From: Isosphaeraceae bacterium
GTDB taxonomy: Bacteria; Planctomycetota; Planctomycetia; Isosphaerales; Isosphaeraceae
Direction: 5' to 3'
Length of the DNA stretch: 64,000 bases
Assembly (NCBI GenBank): GCA_026004735.1
Contig: BPJS01000001.1
Coordinates: 1,798,001-1,862,000 of the forward strand
In this document: positions 60,753 through 64,000 of the stretch, piece by piece
How positions within the stretch are numbered: position 1 is the stretch's first letter
How the letters are laid out: every line of letters begins with the position of its first letter
Position numbers and translations under genes: made by a program
Notes under the pieces: generated by a model
Told to the model about the DNA's origin: nothing
Databases searched by the model: none
Seen by the model: only the letters and a program-made list of their open reading frames with translations

Positions 60753-62462
60753 TCAGCGGCGGTGATCCGGCGCCGCGCGGACGCTGACCTTCTTTCCCTT
60801 GAGCCGCGAGCGGCGCAGGGCCGCGATGGCTTGGTCGGCCACGGATGCGTCAAGCTCGACCAGGGCGTAGCGGTCGGCGATTTCGATGCTGCCGATCTGG
60901 CGGCCGTCGATCCCCGCCTCGTTCGTGATGGCGCCGACCAGGTCATGAGGCCGGATGCCGGCAAGGCGCCCGGCGGCGATCAGGATCTGAGTGGTTGATC
61001 CGGGTCGCGGCCGCGGTGCCTTCGGTTGAGGGTCGCTGCCGTGGCGGGGCGAGGACCCGCCCGGTCGGTGGGATGCCGATTTCTGCCGCTCGGGCGGTGG
61101 CGTGGTGTCGGGGATCTCTTGGTCATCGCCGTCGCCGACGGTGTAGTCGTGGGCGAGCTTGACGGCGGCCAGCGCGATTTCGACCGGGTCGTACTCCTCA
61201 GCCAGCGACTCGACGACGACCCGAAACGGGTCGAGGCCGCCGGCGAGCAGGATTTCGCGTAGGTCGGCCGTGGTCAGTTCCAGACGACGGGCCTGAAGGT
61301 CGGCGACCGTGGGGATCTGCGCGACTTCGATTTTCTGCCGGGTCGCGCGTTCGATTTCGCGGAGCTGGCGGTGCTCGCGTGGTTCGGCCAGAGTGATCGC
61401 AACCCCCTCGCGGCCGGCTCGACCGACCCTCCCGATGCGGTGGACGTAGGACTCGACCTCGGCGGGGACGTCGAAGTTGACGACGTGGGAGAGGTGCTCG
61501 ATGTCGAGGCCGCGGGCGGCGACGTCGGTGGCAACGAGGAGGTCGACGCCGCCCGAGCGGAATTTTTTCATGACGCGGGCGCGCTGGTCCTGGGTCATGC
61601 CGCCGTGGAGGGCCTCGGCGCGGTAGCCGCGGCTGGCCAGCGCTTCGGTCAGCTCGTCGACCTCGGTGCGGCGGCGGCAGAAGACGATCACCGAGGCCGG
61701 GGCCTCGACATCCAGGACGCGGCCAAGCGCTGCCAACTTGTGCGTGCGGGAGACGATATACGCACGCTGGCGGACGCGAGGCGGCGCTGCGGCGGGAAGG
61801 TGCTCACCGCCGATCTTGATCTTGATCGGGTCGCGGAGGTGTTTGCGGGCGATGGCGGCGATCCGGGGGGGCAGGGTGGCGGAGAAGAGGAGCGTCTGGC
61901 GCTGGCTGGGCGTCTCGGAGAGGATGGCGTCGATATCCTCGGCGAATCCCATGTCGAGCATTTCGTCGGCCTCGTCGAGAACGATCGTGGCGAGGTCGGC
62001 GAGGTTCAGGGTCTTGCGGCGGATATGGTCCAGAGCGCGGCCGGGGGTGGCCACGACGACATCAACGCCCCGCCCGAGCGTTCGGAGCTGCGGACCGTAA
62101 GACTGGCCGCCGTAGATCGGCACGACGGATGTGCCCAGCCGGCGACCGTAGCGGTGGACGGCCTCGGCCACCTGTGTCGCCAGTTCCCGGGTCGGAACGA
62201 GAATCAGGGCGGAAGGCCGGGGGCGGTCGGGCCCGAGGCGGTCGATGCGGTGGAGCAGGGGGAGGGTGAAGGCGGCGGTCTTGCCGGTGCCGGTGGCGGC
62301 CTGTCCGATCAGGTCACGGCCGGCGAGCAGCGGCGGTATCGCCTCGCGCTGGATCGGCGTGGGCTCCTCGTAGCCGAGGGCAGAGAGGGCTTCGACGAGG
62401 CGGGGGTCGAGGCCGAGGCCGGCGAAGGTGGATTCGGGACCGTTGGTCGTCTTTTTCGGCAT
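60753..62462 (-). CDS. DEAD-box ATP-dependent RNA helicase (DeaD/CsdA-like)
   Basis: 569 aa from MPKKTTNGPESTFAGLGLD. Core motifs: Q motif GYEEPTPIQREAIPPLLAGRDLIGQ, Walker A AATGTGKT (about 55-62), PTRELATQ, VVATPGRALDH, DEAD in VLDEADEMLDMGF, SAT in LFSATLPPR, VIVFCRRRTEVDELTEAL, TDVAARGLDIEHLSHVVNFD, HRIGRVGRAGREG. The C-terminus holds a DbpA-type RNA-binding domain (GSIEIADRYALVELDA) after a Pro/Gly/Ser-rich linker. An upstream ATG would add 17 residues. It unwinds structured RNA in ribosome assembly or RNA decay. Divergent from the thioesterase gene. Confidence 0.92.
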   Translation of the reverse strand: MPKKTTNGPESTFAGLGLDPRLVEALSALGYEEPTPIQREAIPPLLAGRDLIGQAATGTGKTAAFTLPLLHRIDRLGPDRPRPSALILVPTRELATQVAEAVHRYGRRLGTSVVPIYGGQSYGPQLRTLGRGVDVVVATPGRALDHIRRKTLNLADLATIVLDEADEMLDMGFAEDIDAILSETPSQRQTLLFSATLPPRIAAIARKHLRDPIKIKIGGEHLPAAAPPRVRQRAYIVSRTHKLAALGRVLDVEAPASVIVFCRRRTEVDELTEALASRGYRAEALHGGMTQDQRARVMKKFRSGGVDLLVATDVAARGLDIEHLSHVVNFDVPAEVESYVHRIGRVGRAGREGVAITLAEPREHRQLREIERATRQKIEVAQIPTVADLQARRLELTTADLREILLAGGLDPFRVVVESLAEEYDPVEIALAAVKLAHDYTVGDGDDQEIPDTTPPPERQKSASHRPGGSSPRHGSDPQPKAPRPRPGSTTQILIAAGRLAGIRPHDLVGAITNEAGIDGRQIGSIEIADRYALVELDASVADQAIAALRRSRLKGKKVSVRAAPDHRR

Positions 62463-62607
62463 AAGGGACTCGTGCGGAGCGATCGATGCGGCTGGAGGGT
62501 GGAAGTCGCTCATTGTGCGGGAATTCGCCGCCGAATCCCAGGAGGGGGGAGATTCGGAGTAGTCTGGAGCTTCGGTATCGGCCGTCTCGAGACGGGGGCA
62601 AGGGGCC

Positions 62608-63006
62608 ATGAAACCTGGGGTCAAAGTCGGTGTGATGGGGACGCTTCGATTTGTGGTCGAGCCGCGCCACACCATTGACTTCGCAGTGGACGGGATGCCG
62701 GAGATTCTGAGCACGCCGTGGCTGATATGGTTCCTGGAGCACGCGGCGCGGGAGGCTCTGTTGCCCTACCTGGATCCCGGGGAGAGCACGGTGGGGACCC
62801 ACGTGGACGTCGATCATCTGGCGGCAACACCGGTGGGGATGGAGGTGGTGTGCCTGGCTCGGGTCGTCCACCTGAACGGCCTGACCGTGACGTTTCAGCT
62901 CGAGGCACGGGATCAGGTGGAGCGGATCGCCAAGGGGCTGTGCCGGGCGCGGGTGGTCAAGGTGGACCGGCTGGCGCGGCGTGTGGAGGCGAAGCGGGGG
63001 CGGTGA
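62608..63006 (+). CDS. Hotdog-fold thioesterase, FlK-like
   Basis: 132 aa; AAGGGG lies just before the ATG. It matches the FlK/fluoroacetyl-CoA thioesterase-like hotdog pattern: VLSTPWLIWFLEHAAREALLPYLDPGESTVGTHVDVDHLAATPVGMEVVC in segments (Thr/Glu/His positions present as STP, LEHA, DHLAATP), then FQLEARDQVERIAKGLCRARVVK. The function is presumably acyl-CoA hydrolysis with unknown acyl group. It converges on the small membrane protein gene with no gap. Confidence 0.85.
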   Translation: MKPGVKVGVMGTLRFVVEPRHTIDFAVDGMPEILSTPWLIWFLEHAAREALLPYLDPGESTVGTHVDVDHLAATPVGMEVVCLARVVHLNGLTVTFQLEARDQVERIAKGLCRARVVKVDRLARRVEAKRGR

Positions 63007-63408
63007 TCAATGGTCGTGGCGGGTGGGGAGGTGAGGAAGGCGGAGCTTGCGGAAGTGGCCCAGCGGATGACGGCGGCTGGGGATGGGCCAGAGGGCGACG
63101 ACGAGCAGGGCGACGCCCAGGCCGCCGACGACCAGGGCGGCCAGACGCAAGGCGGGGTTCTCGCCCAGGTCGGAGACGAGCCAGAGCGCGTTCATCCACA
63201 TCCAGGCGTTGAGCGCCAGGTCGTCCTTGAGCCGGCGGCCGAAGCGGCGGTTGGTCGTCAGGAGCAGGGCGCCGGTTGTGAGCGCAGCAGCGGTCGCCAG
63301 ATAGGCCGGCAGCGGCTGATGAGCCAGCCAGAGGCCGTCCATCGCGAACCAGGCGACGGAATTGACCGGATCGACGACACGGCGCGCAAACCATCGGGAT
63401 GAGGCCAT
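63007..63408 (-). CDS. Small membrane protein, unknown function
   Basis: 133 aa from MASSRWFARRVVDPVNSVAWF. Hydrophobic segments: YLATAAALTTGALLLTT, and DLALNAWMWMNALWLVSDLG with LRLAALVVGGLGVALLVVALWPI; three passes in total. A basic, His-containing tail HPLGHFRKLRLPHLPTRHDH ends the protein. Its stop codon abuts the thioesterase stop (convergent). No family is recognised. Confidence 0.65.
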   Translation of the reverse strand: MASSRWFARRVVDPVNSVAWFAMDGLWLAHQPLPAYLATAAALTTGALLLTTNRRFGRRLKDDLALNAWMWMNALWLVSDLGENPALRLAALVVGGLGVALLVVALWPIPSRRHPLGHFRKLRLPHLPTRHDH

Positions 63409-63754
63409 GATTCCACGACTGAGGACCAGGACGGCCCGGCGGGCCCGGCGGAGAGACCGAGCGCAGCGGCTGTGATGGGGGGTCTGCGTTGGCCAGCATG
63501 GCCCAGGATCAGGCGATGCCAGGCGACGCGGGGTGAGCTTATCGTCCGCCGAAGCTGCGTGCCAGAATGATACGCGGCCAGCCGAGCCGTGAGACTCCCA
63601 CCCGGGTCGATCACCGTGGCGAGCGGCGCCCGAGGCCGAGCCAGGTAGCCGCGTGTACTCGGCCCAGTCTGGCCAGGACATGGGCCGATAATTGAACACG
63701 TGTCTTGGGTGTGGCAGACTCGAAGAAGTGTTCGCGAACCGACGGGGCTTCACC
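63409..63754. other. 346-base gap upstream of the ParA-type gene
   Basis: A divergent region. No gene or RNA is recognised. A CACGTG palindrome occurs at about 63698-63703, of uncertain meaning. No strong promoter hexamers were seen. Confidence 0.3.
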
Positions 63755-64000
63755 ATGCAGTCAGTTGCGATATTCAACACCCGAGGAGGATCGGGGAAGA
63801 GTGCCGCCACGGTCTTTCTGGCGGATTTTCTGTCCACGATGTTTCAGAAGCGTGTGCTGGTCGTCGATCTGGACCCGCAGCAGAGTTCCTCCGTCGCGCT
63901 CTTGGGCGACGAGCGGCTGATGGCCGGGTTCAAGGCGGGGCAGAGTCTGTCGAAGTTGATCGAGCGGTCGCTCTCGGAGGAGCTGGATGAGGCTTCCGTC
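63755..64000 (+). CDS. ParA/MinD-family P-loop ATPase (5' end only)
   Basis: 82 codons are visible before the window ends. The start MQSVAIFNTRGGSGKSAATVFLADFL contains the deviant Walker A, GGSGKSA rather than the usual KGGxGKTT: the leading Lys is Arg (TRGG) and the final Thr/Ser is Ser-Ala. RVLVVDLDPQQSSSVALLG is the Walker A' strand with DLDPQ. Members move or segregate DNA or protein cargo with ATP hydrolysis. No ParB is visible, so chromosome partitioning cannot be claimed. Confidence 0.75.
   Translation, partial: MQSVAIFNTRGGSGKSAATVFLADFLSTMFQKRVLVVDLDPQQSSSVALLGDERLMAGFKAGQSLSKLIERSLSEELDEASV

Noticed and set aside
1..64000. CRISPR arrays, insertion sequences, prophage or rRNA genes
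   Set aside because: No evenly spaced direct repeats, transposase or integrase motifs, or rRNA-like conserved stretches were found on either strand.

Overview
The window is high-GC, gene-dense bacterial DNA, most likely from a planctomycete (Isosphaera/Gemmata-like). The evidence is a DUF1559 prepilin-like protein with an H-X9-DG type motif, a DUF1573 protein, a PEP-CTERM protein with a C-terminal sorting tail, a variant LEPR-XLL surface protein, an NHLRC2-type thioredoxin/NHL protein, an M29 aminopeptidase and the DapL route to lysine. There are no rRNA genes, insertion sequences, prophage genes or CRISPR arrays. Most genes are chromosomal housekeeping or planctomycete-typical genes in short operons or singly.

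Layout. 1-5.4 kb: 3' end of a cyclophilin, an exported O-methyltransferase, a PaaK/CapK-like adenylate-forming protein, a small CPLC-motif exported protein, a PEP-CTERM protein resembling the Zur-linked All3515 family, and cytidine deaminase. 5.4-15 kb: leuS, a long Hsp70 homologue, an NHL/thioredoxin protein, and a PRPP synthase. 15-19 kb: a MoxR/ChlI-like AAA+ ATPase with a VWA partner, then a protein that looks like a radical-SAM fold without its cluster cysteines. 19-23.6 kb: two glycosyltransferases, DUF429, truA. 23.6-27.3 kb: a minus-strand four-gene surface cassette (DUF1559, DUF1573, C-terminally anchored protein, 10-Cys peptide) whose base composition differs from its flanks. 27.5-32.4 kb: asd, a purD with an internal tandem duplication, a LEPR-XLL protein, a small HTH protein.

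32.8-33.2 kb holds the most striking element: a tRNA-Lys(UUU) gene on the minus strand split between positions 34 and 35 by a 324-nt group I intron. 33.4-40.3 kb: a membrane protein, an E2-acyltransferase-like protein, ComB-like phosphatase, glycyl-tRNA synthetase, a TIM-barrel isomerase, a membrane protein, and a D-threonine-aldolase-like enzyme. 40.3-47.2 kb: a nitrilase-family gene broken by a one-base frameshift, an M20 amidohydrolase, a TPR protein, and an SbcD/SbcC (YhaO/YhaN-like) pair behind a recognisable promoter. 47.4-58.9 kb: an exported Pro/Gly-rich protein, M29 aminopeptidase, SDR, a large esterase-like protein whose nucleophile serine is missing, a lipoprotein, a GH5 glycosidase, a GT2, and an FG-GAP protein. 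59-64 kb: a small conserved-looking protein, DapL, a DEAD-box helicase, a hotdog thioesterase, a small membrane protein, and the start of a ParA-type ATPase that runs off the right edge.

Functional links: asd and dapL both belong to the lysine/diaminopimelate route; prs supplies PRPP for the purD pathway; leuS, glyQS, truA and the intron-bearing tRNA-Lys are translation genes. All functions are read from sequence motifs by eye; no search or folding program was run.
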